Shown piece after piece: positions 24,940 to 32,978 of a DNA stretch of 59,436 nt (the first letter of the stretch is position 1; each line of letters starts with the position of its first letter). The stretch is taken from assembly GCF_004519545.1 (NCBI RefSeq), contig NZ_SDKM01000005.1, positions 1 through 59,436 on the forward strand, given 5' to 3'. This DNA comes from Nocardioides guangzhouensis. Its GTDB lineage: Bacteria; Actinomycetota; Actinomycetes; Propionibacteriales; Nocardioidaceae. Below the pieces are notes generated by a model. The model saw only the letters and a list, made by a program, of their open reading frames with translations, was not told the DNA's origin and did not search any database. Both the position numbers and the translations under genes were made by a program.

Positions 24940-26865
24940 GTGAGCACCGACGCCGCACCCGAACCCCTGTCCCTGCCCGACCTCGACGGCGACTGGTCCG
25001 CCTGGCTGACCGACCGCTGCGACACCGCGCTGACCCGGGCCGGAAACCTCCGGGACGAGCTGGTGGCCGGGCCCGCGGACCCGCTGGACGTGTGGAACCG
25101 GCTGGGCACCGAGCTGGCCAACGGCGTGCACGCCGCGCACCTGATGAGCCAGGTCCACCCCGACGCCGACCTCCGCGAGGAGGCCGAGAAGCACGTCGTG
25201 GCCGCGGAGAAGTTCCGCACCGAGCTGATGCTCGACGCCGGTGTGTACGCCGCGCTGGTGGCGGTGGACCCGGCCGGCCTGGACGAGGGCGCGCGGCGGG
25301 TGATCGACCACTCCCTGCGCGACTTCCGCCGGGCCGGTGTCGACCGGGACGAGCCGACCCGGTCGCGGCTGCGCGAGATCAACGAGCGCGAGACCGACCT
25401 CGAGCAGACGTTCGCGCGCGGCATCCGGGAGGGCCGGCGCAGCACCCAGGTGCCGGTCGCCGCGCTGGACGGCCTGCCCGCGGACTGGGTGGACGAGCAC
25501 CCGGCGGTCGGCGACGAGGTCACGGTCACCACGGAGTACCCCGACACCAACCCGTTCCTGACCTTCTCCACCGACCGCGAGGCCCGGCACGCGGTGTCCA
25601 CCTCGTTCCTGAACGTCGCCTGGCCGGACAACGCCGAGGTGCTCGCCGAGCTGCTGACGGTGCGCCACGAGCACGCGACGCTGCTCGGTTACCCCGACTG
25701 GCCGTCGTACGACGCCGAGGTGAAGATGATCGGGGAGGGCCCTGCGATCGGTGCCTTCATCGACGAGATCGCGGCCGTCGCCCGCGACGCGGGAGAGCGC
25801 GACCTGGCGGTGCTGCTGGAGCAGGCGCACCGCGAGGACCCGGCGATCGAGCGCGTGGACATGGCCGACTGGCGCTACTACGCCGAGCTGGTGCGCCGCG
25901 AGAAGTTCGAGCTGGACGCGCAGGAGGTCCGCTCGTACTTCGACTTCGGCAAGGTCCGGCAGGGTCTCCTCGACGTGACCGGCCGGCTCTTCGGGCTGCA
26001 CTACGAGCGGGTGCACGAGGCGCCGGCCTGGCACCCCGACGTCGCGACGTACGACGTGAGCCTGGACGGGGCGCCGTTGGGTCGCATCCACCTCGACCTG
26101 CACCCCCGCGAGGGAAAGTTCAACCATGCCGCGCAGTTCGACCTGGTGCCAGGCATCGCGGGCGTGCAGCTGCCGGAGGGCGTCCTGGTGTGCAACTTCC
26201 CCCGTGGCCTGATGAGCCACCAGGACGTGGTGACGCTCTTCCACGAGTTCGGCCACCTGGTCCACCACGTGCTGGCCGGCCGGCACCGCTGGGTCCGGTT
26301 CTCGGGCGTCGCCACCGAGTGGGACTTCGTCGAGGCGCCCAGCCAGATGCTCGAGGAGTGGGCGTGGGACGCCGACGTGCTGCGGGGCTTCGCGACCGAC
26401 GAGACCGGCGAGCCGATCCCCGTCGCGCTGGTGGAGCGGATGCGCGCAGCCGACGAGTTCGGCAAGGGGTACCTCGCCAGCGCGCAGATGTTCTACGCCG
26501 CGGTGTCCTACCACCTGCACCGGGAGCGTCCCGCCGACATCGACGCCCGGGTGCGCGAGCTGTGGCAGCAGTACAACCTCATCGCCCCGCTGGAGGACGC
26601 CCACTTCTTCACCGCGTTCGGCCACCTGACCGGCTACTCCTCGGCGTACTACACCTACATGTGGAGCCTGGTCATCGCGAAGGACCTGTTCGGGGCGTTC
26701 GACCCGGGCGACCTGTTCGCCACCGGTGTCGCGCACCGCTACCGCGACCGGATCCTGGCGCCGGGCGGCAGCCGGGACGCCGCCGACCTGGTCGAGGACT
26801 TCCTCGGCCGGCCGTACGACGCCGCCGCCTTCCGGGCGTGGCTCGAGCGGAGCCCGGCGCTGTGA
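24940..26865 (+). CDS. M3-family zinc oligopeptidase
   Basis: 641 residues from GTG 24940. Helical N-terminal region, then the M3 catalytic domain with [48 protein letters not shown] (HEFGH zinc site) and [15 protein letters not shown] (third ligand Glu). The C-terminal [12 protein letters not shown] and [20 protein letters not shown] match thimet oligopeptidase/oligopeptidase A-like enzymes. Cytoplasmic degradation of short peptides is expected. It is divergent from deoD and its stop overlaps the nudC start. Confidence 0.92.
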   Translation: MSTDAAPEPLSLPDLDGDWSAWLTDRCDTALTRAGNLRDELVAGPADPLDVWNRLGTELANGVHAAHLMSQVHPDADLREEAEKHVVAAEKFRTELMLDAGVYAALVAVDPAGLDEGARRVIDHSLRDFRRAGVDRDEPTRSRLREINERETDLEQTFARGIREGRRSTQVPVAALDGLPADWVDEHPAVGDEVTVTTEYPDTNPFLTFSTDREARHAVSTSFLNVAWPDNAEVLAELLTVRHEHATLLGYPDWPSYDAEVKMIGEGPAIGAFIDEIAAVARDAGERDLAVLLEQAHREDPAIERVDMADWRYYAELVRREKFELDAQEVRSYFDFGKVRQGLLDVTGRLFGLHYERVHEAPAWHPDVATYDVSLDGAPLGRIHLDLHPREGKFNHAAQFDLVPGIAGVQLPEGVLVCNFPRGLMSHQDVVTLFHEFGHLVHHVLAGRHRWVRFSGVATEWDFVEAPSQMLEEWAWDADVLRGFATDETGEPIPVALVERMRAADEFGKGYLASAQMFYAAVSYHLHRERPADIDARVRELWQQYNLIAPLEDAHFFTAFGHLTGYSSAYYTYMWSLVIAKDLFGAFDPGDLFATGVAHRYRDRILAPGGSRDAADLVEDFLGRPYDAAAFRAWLERSPAL

Positions 26866-27770
26866 GCTTCCCGCACCTCGACCTGGCGGCGAACGCGCAC
26901 GACCGGGCCGGCGTGCGTCGTGTCGACGCCGACTGGCTGGCGGCGCGGTGGGCGGACCCGGAGACCCGGGTACTGGTGGTCGCCGGCACCCGGCTGCGCC
27001 CGGTGGACGGGGCACCCGACTGGCGGCCGTCCGCGGAGGTGCCCGACGGCACCCGGGTGCTGCTCGGGGAGCGCGGCGGGCGGACCTGGTTCGCGGTCCT
27101 CGTCGACCCGGCCGAGGCGCCGGGGGAGCGGGGCGACTGGGTCGGCCTGCGGGCGGTCCTGCCGCGGTTCGCGGCCGGCGTGGTCGAGGAGGCGCCGCTG
27201 CTGTTCCACGCGATCGGGATGGCCGAGTGGCACTGGGCAACCCGGCACTGCCCGCGGTGCGGCGGCCGGTTGGAGCCCCGGTCGGCCGGCCACGAGCTGC
27301 GCTGTCCCGACTGCGGCAAGGCGCAGTTCCCGCGCACCGACCCCGCGGTGATCATGGCGGTCACGCACGGCGACGCGGACGACGAGGCGATCCTGCTCGG
27401 GCGCCAGCACAGCTGGCCCGAGGGCCGCTACTCCACGCTGGCCGGCTTCTGCGAGCCGGGGGAGACGCTCGAGGACGCCGTACGCCGCGAGGTGATGGAG
27501 GAGGTCGGGGTCCCGGTCGGCGAGGTGACCTACTTCGGCAACCAGCCCTGGCCGCTCCCCGCCAGCCTGATGCTCGGCTTCACCGCCCGCGCCCTCACCC
27601 GCGACGTCCACGTGGACGGCGAGGAGATCGAGACCGCTCGCTGGTTCACCCGCGCCGAGATGAAGGCCGCCCTCGACGACGGCAGCGTGATGATCCCCGC
27701 CGGCGTCTCGATCTCGTCGTCACTCCTCGAGCACTGGTACGGCGCGCGCCTGGTCAGCCCCGGCTGGTGA
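26862..27770 (+). CDS. nudC: NAD(+) diphosphatase (NADH pyrophosphatase)
   Basis: 302 residues from GTG 26862, overlapping the peptidase stop. A zinc ribbon (HCPRCGGRLEP...RCPDCGKAQFPR) precedes the Nudix domain with box GFCEPGETLEDAVRREVMEE (then VGV) and the NudC-specific tail motif YFGNQPWPLPASLMLGF. It hydrolyses NAD(H) to NMN(H) and AMP, and in other bacteria removes NAD caps from RNA. Its stop codon forms part of the first unit of a short repeat array. Confidence 0.93.
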   Translation: MSFPHLDLAANAHDRAGVRRVDADWLAARWADPETRVLVVAGTRLRPVDGAPDWRPSAEVPDGTRVLLGERGGRTWFAVLVDPAEAPGERGDWVGLRAVLPRFAAGVVEEAPLLFHAIGMAEWHWATRHCPRCGGRLEPRSAGHELRCPDCGKAQFPRTDPAVIMAVTHGDADDEAILLGRQHSWPEGRYSTLAGFCEPGETLEDAVRREVMEEVGVPVGEVTYFGNQPWPLPASLMLGFTARALTRDVHVDGEEIETARWFTRAEMKAALDDGSVMIPAGVSISSSLLEHWYGARLVSPGW

Positions 27771-27886
27771 CCCGGCACATCTTGTGCCGACTCACCCGGG
27801 CTGTTGGACGGTGACCCGGCACATCTTGTGCCGACTCACCCGGGCTGTTGGACGGTGACCCGGCACGTCTTGTGCCGACTCACCGG
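27767..27886. repeat. tandem 44-bp direct repeats, left array (2.7 units)
   Basis: Units start at 27767, 27811 and 27855. The core GTGACCCGGCACATCTTGTG plus CCGACTCACC contains a dyad (GGCACA...TGTGCC); the rest of each full unit is CGGGCTGTTGGACG. The first two units are identical and the third differs by one base in the core and is truncated. The first unit overlaps the nudC stop codon. A related array lies on the other side of the next gene. Confidence 0.85.
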
Positions 27887-27951
27887 AGACCGGAAGCCCT
27901 GCCTGTGGATGACGCGAGCAGTGATCGTAGAATGACGACACCCTGTTCAGC

Positions 27952-28932
27952 GTGCCCATCAGTCGATCCCGGTCCCAAGGCAGGCCCCTACCCTCGCTCG
28001 CCCTGCCACCACCGATCGACGTACTCCCGCTTCGGGGGCTGGATCCACGACTGCCGTTCACGACGGAGATGGCTCGGCAGGCCGGCATCCCGCCGTGGGC
28101 GCTAACGGCGATGTGCGAGCGGCACGAGCTGGTGCGTCTGTTCAAGAGTGTCTACCTGGTCGCCGGCACGCCGGACAGCCCAGACCTGCGCATCTCAGCG
28201 GTGCGCTTGGTCGCGCCACCCGAGGCGGTGGTGTGCGACACCACGGCGGCGTGGGTACGCGGCATCGACGTCGAGCCGCCGGGCGGGCACCTCTCCGTTC
28301 GCCCGGCCTCGGTCTTCAAGGAGGCTGGCCACGACCGGATGCGGATACCGGGCGTGCGCAGCGGCGAACGGCACTTCGACGAGGGCGACATCGTCGAGAT
28401 CGCCGGTTTGCGCGTCACGACGGCGGTGCGCACCGCGTGGGACTTGGGGCGTCTCCAGCCCCGCTACCGAGCCATGGGAGGCCTCGACGCGATGCTTCGC
28501 CTGGGGGAGTTCTCGAAGGACGAACTGCTGGCCGGCATCGAGCGGTTCCGCGGCCAGCGAGGCGTGGTCCAGCTTCGTGACCTCGCTCCTCGCGTGGACC
28601 CCCGGGCTGAGTCGTTGCCGGAGTCGATGCTCCGGCTCCACTGGGAGGAGCAGCCAGGTCTCGGTCGGCCCGTGCCCCAGTTGCCTGTGTTCGACGACGG
28701 TGGGATCGAGCGATACCGGCTGGACCTGGCAGACCCGATCCGTCGCGTTGCGGCCGAGTACGACGGGGTCGCGTTCCACGCCCACCGGGCCCGGGAGGAC
28801 GGCGTGCGCAGGGAGTGGATCACCGAGACCCGCGACATCCACATTGAGGTATTCACGGACGTCGACCTGTTCGGGCGAGACGCCGACCCGGCACGCCGGC
28901 TCCGGCAGATGTACGCCGACCACGCGCGCTGA
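27952..28932 (+). CDS. AbiEi-like N-terminal / endonuclease-like C-terminal protein
   Basis: 326 residues from GTG 27952; a TAGAAT hexamer at 27928-27933 could be its -10. The N-terminal half (TEMARQAGIPPWALTAMCER, HELVRLFKSVYLVAGTP, VCDTTAAWVRGID, IAGLRVTTAVRTAWDLGR) matches the AbiEi-type antitoxin winged-helix family. The C-terminal third (ESLPESMLRLHWEEQPGLG, YRLDLADPIRRVAAEYDGVA, WITETRDIHIEVFT) resembles the very short patch repair/DUF559-like PD-(D/E)XK fold with E, D and ExD residues in place. Such two-domain proteins are common orphans in actinobacteria; no AbiEii toxin partner is present. It is bounded on both sides by arrays of short palindromic repeats, suggesting it arrived as a unit between nudC and mrx1. 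Confidence 0.65.
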   Translation: MPISRSRSQGRPLPSLALPPPIDVLPLRGLDPRLPFTTEMARQAGIPPWALTAMCERHELVRLFKSVYLVAGTPDSPDLRISAVRLVAPPEAVVCDTTAAWVRGIDVEPPGGHLSVRPASVFKEAGHDRMRIPGVRSGERHFDEGDIVEIAGLRVTTAVRTAWDLGRLQPRYRAMGGLDAMLRLGEFSKDELLAGIERFRGQRGVVQLRDLAPRVDPRAESLPESMLRLHWEEQPGLGRPVPQLPVFDDGGIERYRLDLADPIRRVAAEYDGVAFHAHRAREDGVRREWITETRDIHIEVFTDVDLFGRDADPARRLRQMYADHAR

Positions 28933-29045
28933 CCCGGCACAGGACGTGCCGACTCGGCAGGCCCGGCAGACGACGACCCGGCACAGGATGTGCCGACTCG
29001 GCAGGTCTGACAGAGGGTGACCCGGCACAGGATGTGCCGGGTCAG
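28930..29045. repeat. short palindromic repeats, right array (three units)
   Basis: Units near 28930, 28973 and 29018 share TGACCCGGCACAGGATGTGC (the first has GACGTG) and differ in their spacers. The last is a full palindrome, GACCCGGCACA-GGA-TGTGCCGGGTC. The first unit includes the TGA stop of the AbiEi-like gene, as the left array includes the nudC stop. Confidence 0.8.
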
Positions 29046-29069
29046 TGGGTGGGGCAGCGGGAGAGGGGG

Positions 29070-29357
29070 TCAGGAGGCGAGCGCGGCGAGCTTGTCCCTG
29101 ACCTGGGCCAGGCTCGGGTTGGTCTGCGCGGTGCCGTCGGCGTAGACCAGCGTGGGCACGGTCTGGTTGCCGTTGTTGGCGGACTCCACGATCTGCGCTG
29201 CCTCGGGCTGCTGCTCGATGTCGACGATGTCGTACGCGATGCCCTCGCGGTCGAGCTGGCTCTTCAGGCGGTGGCAGTAACCGCACCACGGAGTGGTGTA
29301 CATGGTGACGGCGGTCCGGCTTCCGATCGCAGTGTCGATACCGATGTCGGTGGTCAC
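29070..29357 (-). CDS. mrx1: mycoredoxin (glutaredoxin-like, CGYC active site)
   Basis: 95 residues from ATG 29357. Glutaredoxin fold with redox motif TPWCGYCHRLK (Cys25 and Cys28), then YDIVDIEQQPEAAQIVESAN and the cis-Pro segment NQTVPTLVYADG. Mycoredoxin-1 reduces mycothiol mixed disulfides in the cytoplasm of actinobacteria. It is divergent from uvrD2 (73 bp between starts), the arrangement also known from mycobacteria. Confidence 0.9.
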   Translation of the reverse strand: MTTDIGIDTAIGSRTAVTMYTTPWCGYCHRLKSQLDREGIAYDIVDIEQQPEAAQIVESANNGNQTVPTLVYADGTAQTNPSLAQVRDKLAALAS

Positions 29358-29430
29358 GTGGTTGTCCCCTCGGGCATCTAGAGTTCAGGTCTCGACGGTA
29401 CCAACCATCTGCAGAAGGCAACTATTCCTG

Positions 29431-31476
29431 ATGACCCCCCGCCCGGACGCCCTCCTCGACGCGCTCGACCCCGAGCAGAGGCAGGTGGCCGAGGCCCTCC
29501 GAGGCCCGGTCCGCGTGCTCGCCGGCGCCGGCACCGGCAAGACCCGGGCGATCACGCACCGGATCGCGCACGGGGTGGCCACCGGGGTCTACCAGCCGAC
29601 CGAGGTGCTGGCGGTGACCTTCACCACCCGCGCGGCCGGCGAGATGCGCGGACGGCTGCGCCAGCTCGGGGCGCCGGGCGTGCAGGCGCGCACCTTCCAC
29701 GCCGCCGCCCTGCGCCAGCTGCGCTACTTCTGGCCGCACCTGCACGGCGCCGAGCTGCCCACGCTCACCGAGTCCAAGATCCCGCTGCTCGCCGCCGCCA
29801 CCCGCCGGCAGCGGCTCCAGGCCGACCAGGGGCAGCTGCGGGACCTCGCCTCCGAGGTGGAGTGGGCCAAGGTGAGCAACGTCCGCCCCGACGAGTACGC
29901 CGCCCTCGCCGCCTCCCGCGGACGCGACGTCAACGGGCTCGACGCGGAGACCGTGGCCCGGGTCCTCGCCGCCTACGAGGACGTCAAGCGCGGCCAGGGC
30001 CGGATGGACATGGAGGACGTGCTGCTGCTGACCGCGGCGATGCTCGCCGAGGACGAGCGGATCGCCGCCCAGATCCGCCGCCAGTACAAGTTCTTCACCG
30101 TCGACGAGTACCAGGACGTCTCGCCGCTGCAGGCCGCGCTGCTCGACCTGTGGCTCGGCGGGCGCGACGAGATCTGCGTCGTCGGCGACCCGGCCCAGAC
30201 GATCTACAGCTTCGCCGGCGCCAACGCCGCCTACCTCCGCGACTTCCCGAGGAAGTACGCCGGCACCACCTCGATCGACCTGGTCCGCAACTACCGCTCG
30301 ACGCCGCAGGTGGTGGCCGCCGCCAACACGCTGCTGGCCGGCTCGTCGTCCCGCGGGGTCGAGCTCGCCGCACAGCGCCCGGCCGGCCCGGCGGTCACGC
30401 ACCGCGAGCACCCCGACGAGGTCGAGGAGGCCGAGGCGGTCGCCGCCGAGGTGCTGGCGCTGCGGCGCTCCGGCGTCCCGCTCTCGGAGATCGCGGTGCT
30501 GTTCCGGATCAACGCCCAGTCCGAGGCGTTCGAGGACGCGCTGGCGGCCCGCGGCATCGGCTACGTCATCCGCGGCGCGGCCCGGTTCTTCGACCGGGCC
30601 GAGGTGCGCCAGGCGGTCACCCTGCTCCGCGGCGCCGCCCGCTCCGGGCAGGGCGGCGACGACCTGGTCGCCGAGGTGCGGGCCACCCTGGCTGGCATGG
30701 GCTGGACGGCCGAGGCACCCACCGGCCGGGGCACCGCCCGCGACCGCTGGGAGTCTCTCCAGGCGCTGGTCGCCCAGGCCGAGGCGTTCGTGGCCGACCC
30801 CGCGATGGGCTCCACGCTCGGCGGGTTCGTCGACGACCTCGACAAGCGCGCCGCCGAGCAGCACGCCCCGGTCGCGGACGGCGTCACCCTGGCCACCCTG
30901 CACGCTGCCAAGGGCCTCGAGTGGGACGCGGTCTTCGTGTGCGGCGTTCAGGAGGGCTCGGTGCCGATCACCTTCGCCTCCACCCCGGCAGAGGTCGAGG
31001 AGGAGCGTCGCCTGCTCTACGTCGGGCTGACCCGGGCCCGCGAGCACCTCGCGATCTCGTGGAGCCTGGCCCGCAACCCCGGCGGCCGCCGTACCCGCAA
31101 GCCGTCCCGGTTCCTCGCCGGCATCGCCCCGGAGACGCTCACCGCCGCGTCGGCGCCCACCAAGGCACGCGGCAAGGCCGCCCGGTGCCGGTCGTGCGGC
31201 CGCCCCCTCGCGACCGCGAGCGAGCGCAAGGTGGGTCGCTGCGGCGACTGCCCCGCGACGTACGACGAGGACCTGTTCGCGCGGCTCAAGGAGTGGCGCC
31301 TGGCCCGGGCCACCGAGGACCAGGTCCCGGCGTACGTCGTGTTCACCGACAAGACCCTCGAGGCGATCGCCGAGGTCAAGCCGGCGAGCACGGCGGAGCT
31401 GGAGCGGATCAGCGGCATCGGCCCCGCCAAGATCGAGCGGTACGCCGACGACGTGCTCGCTCTCGTGGGTGCCTGA
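29431..31476 (+). CDS. uvrD2: UvrD2-type ATP-dependent DNA helicase with tetracysteine motif and HRDC domain
   Basis: 681 residues from ATG 29431. Superfamily 1 helicase: Walker A LAGAGTGKTRAITHRIA, FTTRAAGEMRGRL, VDEYQDVSPLQAALLDLW, VGDPAQTIYSFAGANAAYL, LHAAKGLEWDAVFVCGVQ and LLYVGLTRAREHLAISW. A tetracysteine motif (CRSCGRP...CGDCPATYDED, about 586-606) links to a C-terminal HRDC domain (about 615-680, VFTDKTLEAIAEVKPAS, ISGIGPAKIERYADDVLALV). This layout is that of the essential mycobacterial UvrD2 rather than UvrD1/PcrA. It ends 479 bp before whiB7; the intervening DNA is the whiB7 leader. Confidence 0.92.
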   Translation: MTPRPDALLDALDPEQRQVAEALRGPVRVLAGAGTGKTRAITHRIAHGVATGVYQPTEVLAVTFTTRAAGEMRGRLRQLGAPGVQARTFHAAALRQLRYFWPHLHGAELPTLTESKIPLLAAATRRQRLQADQGQLRDLASEVEWAKVSNVRPDEYAALAASRGRDVNGLDAETVARVLAAYEDVKRGQGRMDMEDVLLLTAAMLAEDERIAAQIRRQYKFFTVDEYQDVSPLQAALLDLWLGGRDEICVVGDPAQTIYSFAGANAAYLRDFPRKYAGTTSIDLVRNYRSTPQVVAAANTLLAGSSSRGVELAAQRPAGPAVTHREHPDEVEEAEAVAAEVLALRRSGVPLSEIAVLFRINAQSEAFEDALAARGIGYVIRGAARFFDRAEVRQAVTLLRGAARSGQGGDDLVAEVRATLAGMGWTAEAPTGRGTARDRWESLQALVAQAEAFVADPAMGSTLGGFVDDLDKRAAEQHAPVADGVTLATLHAAKGLEWDAVFVCGVQEGSVPITFASTPAEVEEERRLLYVGLTRAREHLAISWSLARNPGGRRTRKPSRFLAGIAPETLTAASAPTKARGKAARCRSCGRPLATASERKVGRCGDCPATYDEDLFARLKEWRLARATEDQVPAYVVFTDKTLEAIAEVKPASTAELERISGIGPAKIERYADDVLALVGA

Positions 31477-31546
31477 CAAGGGGGCTGGCCACGCGTCCCG
31501 AGGGCGGGTGGCCGCCAGATCACGAGAAATTCCGGGAAATACCCAC

Positions 31547-31584
31547 AAAATCGATTGCCCCTTACAGGGCGGGTCCGCTACTTT
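31547..31584 (+). promoter_or_regulatory. whiB7 promoter with AT-rich WhiB7 site
   Basis: AAAATCGA (31547-31554) directly precedes TTGCCC (31555-31560, -35), followed by an 18-bp spacer and TACTTT (31579-31584, -10). WhiB7 with SigA is known to activate promoters having a short AT-rich block immediately upstream of the -35 element, including its own. The fit here suggests autoactivation. Confidence 0.6.
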
Positions 31585-31658
31585 TCTCTAACTCGAAGGC
31601 ACGCGCACAGGACCTTGGCACCGTCCGCGCACGATTTCACCGAAGGAGGTGGGCACAG

Positions 31659-31829
31659 ATGAACAGCATCCAGATCATTCGCACGGCTGCGAACCAGCCG
31701 CGTCTCGTCATGCCCGCCTACGGCTTCGGTGCTGTCGCGTGCGCTGACGACGTGAAGGTTCGTACGCACGTGTCCGCTCTCAAGGGAGCCACCCCGGGGA
31801 CCAGTGTCTGGAGTCCACCGACGAGTTGA
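31659..31829 (+). CDS. whiB7 leader ORF (56 codons)
   Basis: Starts at ATG 31659 with a near-perfect Shine-Dalgarno (GAAGGAGGTGG) 7 nt upstream and reads MNSIQIIRTAANQPRLVMPA...SVWSPPTS. It ends at TGA 31827-31829, inside a small dyad (GAGTT-GAGTGC-AACTC) and 22 nt before the attenuator hairpin. In mycobacteria and streptomycetes the whiB7 transcript carries a leader ORF whose slowed translation under ribosome stress prevents termination. Size, position and strong ribosome site all fit that role. The encoded peptide probably has no function of its own. Confidence 0.7.
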   Translation: MNSIQIIRTAANQPRLVMPAYGFGAVACADDVKVRTHVSALKGATPGTSVWSPPTS

Positions 31830-31851
31830 GTGCAACTCATCGGCAGCCTCC

Positions 31852-31890
31852 AGGCCGCGGAACCCGAAACCCGGGATCCGCGGCCTTTTT
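31852..31890 (+). terminator. intrinsic terminator / attenuator in the whiB7 leader
   Basis: AGGCCGCGGA (31852-31861) pairs perfectly with TCCGCGGCCT (31877-31886) and is followed by TTTTT. The loop holds a second small dyad (CCCG...CGGG). It is the only hairpin with a T-run recognised in this window, and it lies between the leader ORF and whiB7, as expected for an antibiotic-responsive attenuator. Confidence 0.8.
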
Positions 31891-31955
31891 GTTTCACCAG
31901 CCGCACCCCACACCGATCAACACCAACGATCAGGTCACTGAGGAGGTGACACAAC

Positions 31956-32267
31956 ATGACCATCAGCGTTCTGGAGGCCGTCGAGAAGACCACCCTCGGT
32001 GACCTGCACGCTGCGGCCGACCAGGTCGACGAGGAGCAGCTTCCCTGTCGGGTCAACGACCCCGAGCTCTTCTTCGCCGAGCTGCCTGCCGACGTCGAGT
32101 TCGCCAAGGCCCTCTGCACGGACTGCCCCGTTCGACAGATGTGCCTCGCCGGAGCCCTCGAGCGTCGGGAGCCGTGGGGCGTCTGGGGCGGAGAGCTCTT
32201 CCTTCAGGGAGTGGTGATCCCCCGCAAGCGCCCTCGGGGCCGACCCCGCAAGAACGACGCCGCCTGA
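31956..32267 (+). CDS. whiB7: WhiB7-type iron-sulfur transcription regulator with AT-hook
   Basis: 103 residues from ATG 31956, with AGGAGGTGA upstream. Four cysteines (C31, C54, C57, C63 in CTDCPVRQMC) hold the [4Fe-4S] cluster. The G-V-W-G-G turn (REPWGVWGGE) binds the sigma factor, and the C-terminal RKRPRGRPRKND is the AT-hook typical of WhiB7. It activates intrinsic antibiotic resistance genes with the housekeeping sigma factor. Its position after uvrD2 and mrx1 supports the assignment, as does the leader. Two tandem small ORFs follow downstream on the same strand. Confidence 0.93.
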   Translation: MTISVLEAVEKTTLGDLHAAADQVDEEQLPCRVNDPELFFAELPADVEFAKALCTDCPVRQMCLAGALERREPWGVWGGELFLQGVVIPRKRPRGRPRKNDAA

Positions 32268-32334
32268 CCGGCCGGCGCCTGACCCGAAAGCAGAACAGCA
32301 CGCCATGAACCTTCACCAGAACCGGAGCAAGAAC

Positions 32335-32493
32335 ATGAATCTCATGAACGAGAACCTGGCCCGAGCCCAAATGGCCGAGCGCCTGGGAGAGGCGCAGCAG
32401 CTGCGGCGTGGACGCGAGCTCGTCCGTGGACGCCGCACGAGCCGTCGGGCTCAGCAGGCGGCTCTCCAGGCCCGCCTGTCCCTGGCCAACTGA
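32335..32493 (+). CDS. small basic protein, tandem paralogue 1
   Basis: 52 residues from ATG 32335 (MNLMNENLARAQMAERLGEA, then QQLRRGRELVRGRRTSRRAQ). This start is chosen because GGAG lies 7 nt upstream; an in-frame ATG at 32305 would add ten residues (MNLHQNRSKN) but has a poor ribosome site. It is very rich in Arg, Gln and Leu, predicted helical, with no cysteine and no membrane segment. The neighbour at 32543 is a clear duplicate. Sixty-seven bases separate it from whiB7, so it may be cotranscribed and part of the WhiB7 response. I do not recognise a named function. Confidence 0.6.
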   Translation: MNLMNENLARAQMAERLGEAQQLRRGRELVRGRRTSRRAQQAALQARLSLAN

Positions 32494-32542
32494 CCGAGGA
32501 ACACCCACCCACGTGAATCTATTCAAGAACCGGAGCAAGAAC

Positions 32543-32695
32543 ATGAATCTCATCAACGAGAACCTGGCCCGCGAGCATACGAGCTCGCGCCTGCGAGAGG
32601 CGCAGCAGCTGCGGCGCGGCCGTGAGCTCGAGCTCAGCCGTCGCGTCGGCCGCAAGGCCCGTCAGGCCCGCCTCGCCCTGGCCCGCTCCCTGTGA
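32543..32695 (+). CDS. small basic protein, tandem paralogue 2
   Basis: 50 residues from ATG 32543 (MNLINENLAREHTSSRLREA, then QQLRRGRELELSRRVGRKAR). The preceding CCGGAGCAAGAACATGAATC is identical to that of paralogue 1, supporting this start; an upstream GTG at 32513 is the alternative. Identities with paralogue 1 cover MNL-NENLAR, RL-EAQQLRRGREL and the RR...QARL end, so a segment of about 208 bp was duplicated and the coding part has been under protein-level constraint since. Function unknown. Confidence 0.6.
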   Translation: MNLINENLAREHTSSRLREAQQLRRGRELELSRRVGRKARQARLALARSL

Positions 32696-32774
32696 GCGCG
32701 CCGGCCGTGACGCCCAGCCGGGTCGGTGGCCCCATCCGGGGCCGCCGGCCCGGCTGGCGCGTTACGGTGGCCGG

Positions 32775-32939
32775 GTGGCATCAACCTGTGACTACTGCGG
32801 CCGCCGGTCCGAGGGCGACCAGATGCCGCTGACCTGGACCACGGCGGTCGAGAACGGCCGCAAGCGGGTCTTCTGCGAGACCTGCTCCCGGGAGAACCTG
32901 CGGGCGATGGAGTCCAAGCTCGACAGCGAGTGGTGGTAG
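32775..32939 (+). CDS. small zinc-ribbon protein
   Basis: 54 residues from GTG 32775: STCDYCGRRSEGDQMPLTW, then VFCETCSRENLRAMESKLDS. Two CxxC pairs (C5/C8 and C33/C36) form a zinc ribbon. Proteins of this size and pattern are conserved in actinobacteria but have no assigned role. It is convergent with the next gene across a hairpin. Confidence 0.75.
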   Translation: MASTCDYCGRRSEGDQMPLTWTTAVENGRKRVFCETCSRENLRAMESKLDSEWW

Positions 32940-32949
32940 GTCCCCGCTC

Positions 32950-32978
32950 CTGACGGGCAGGCCCCACGCACCCGTCAG
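32950..32978. terminator. hairpin between convergent genes
   Basis: CTGACGGG (32950-32957) and CCCGTCAG (32971-32978) form an 8-bp perfect stem with a 13-nt loop. It overlaps the stop codon of the minus-strand gene and follows the zinc-ribbon stop by 10 bp. No T-run. Confidence 0.45.

Noticed and set aside
27767..29045. CRISPR array
   Set aside because: The left units are directly adjacent 44-bp repeats without unique spacers and the right units have spacers of only about 13 bp; no cas gene is present. Treated as palindromic repeats.
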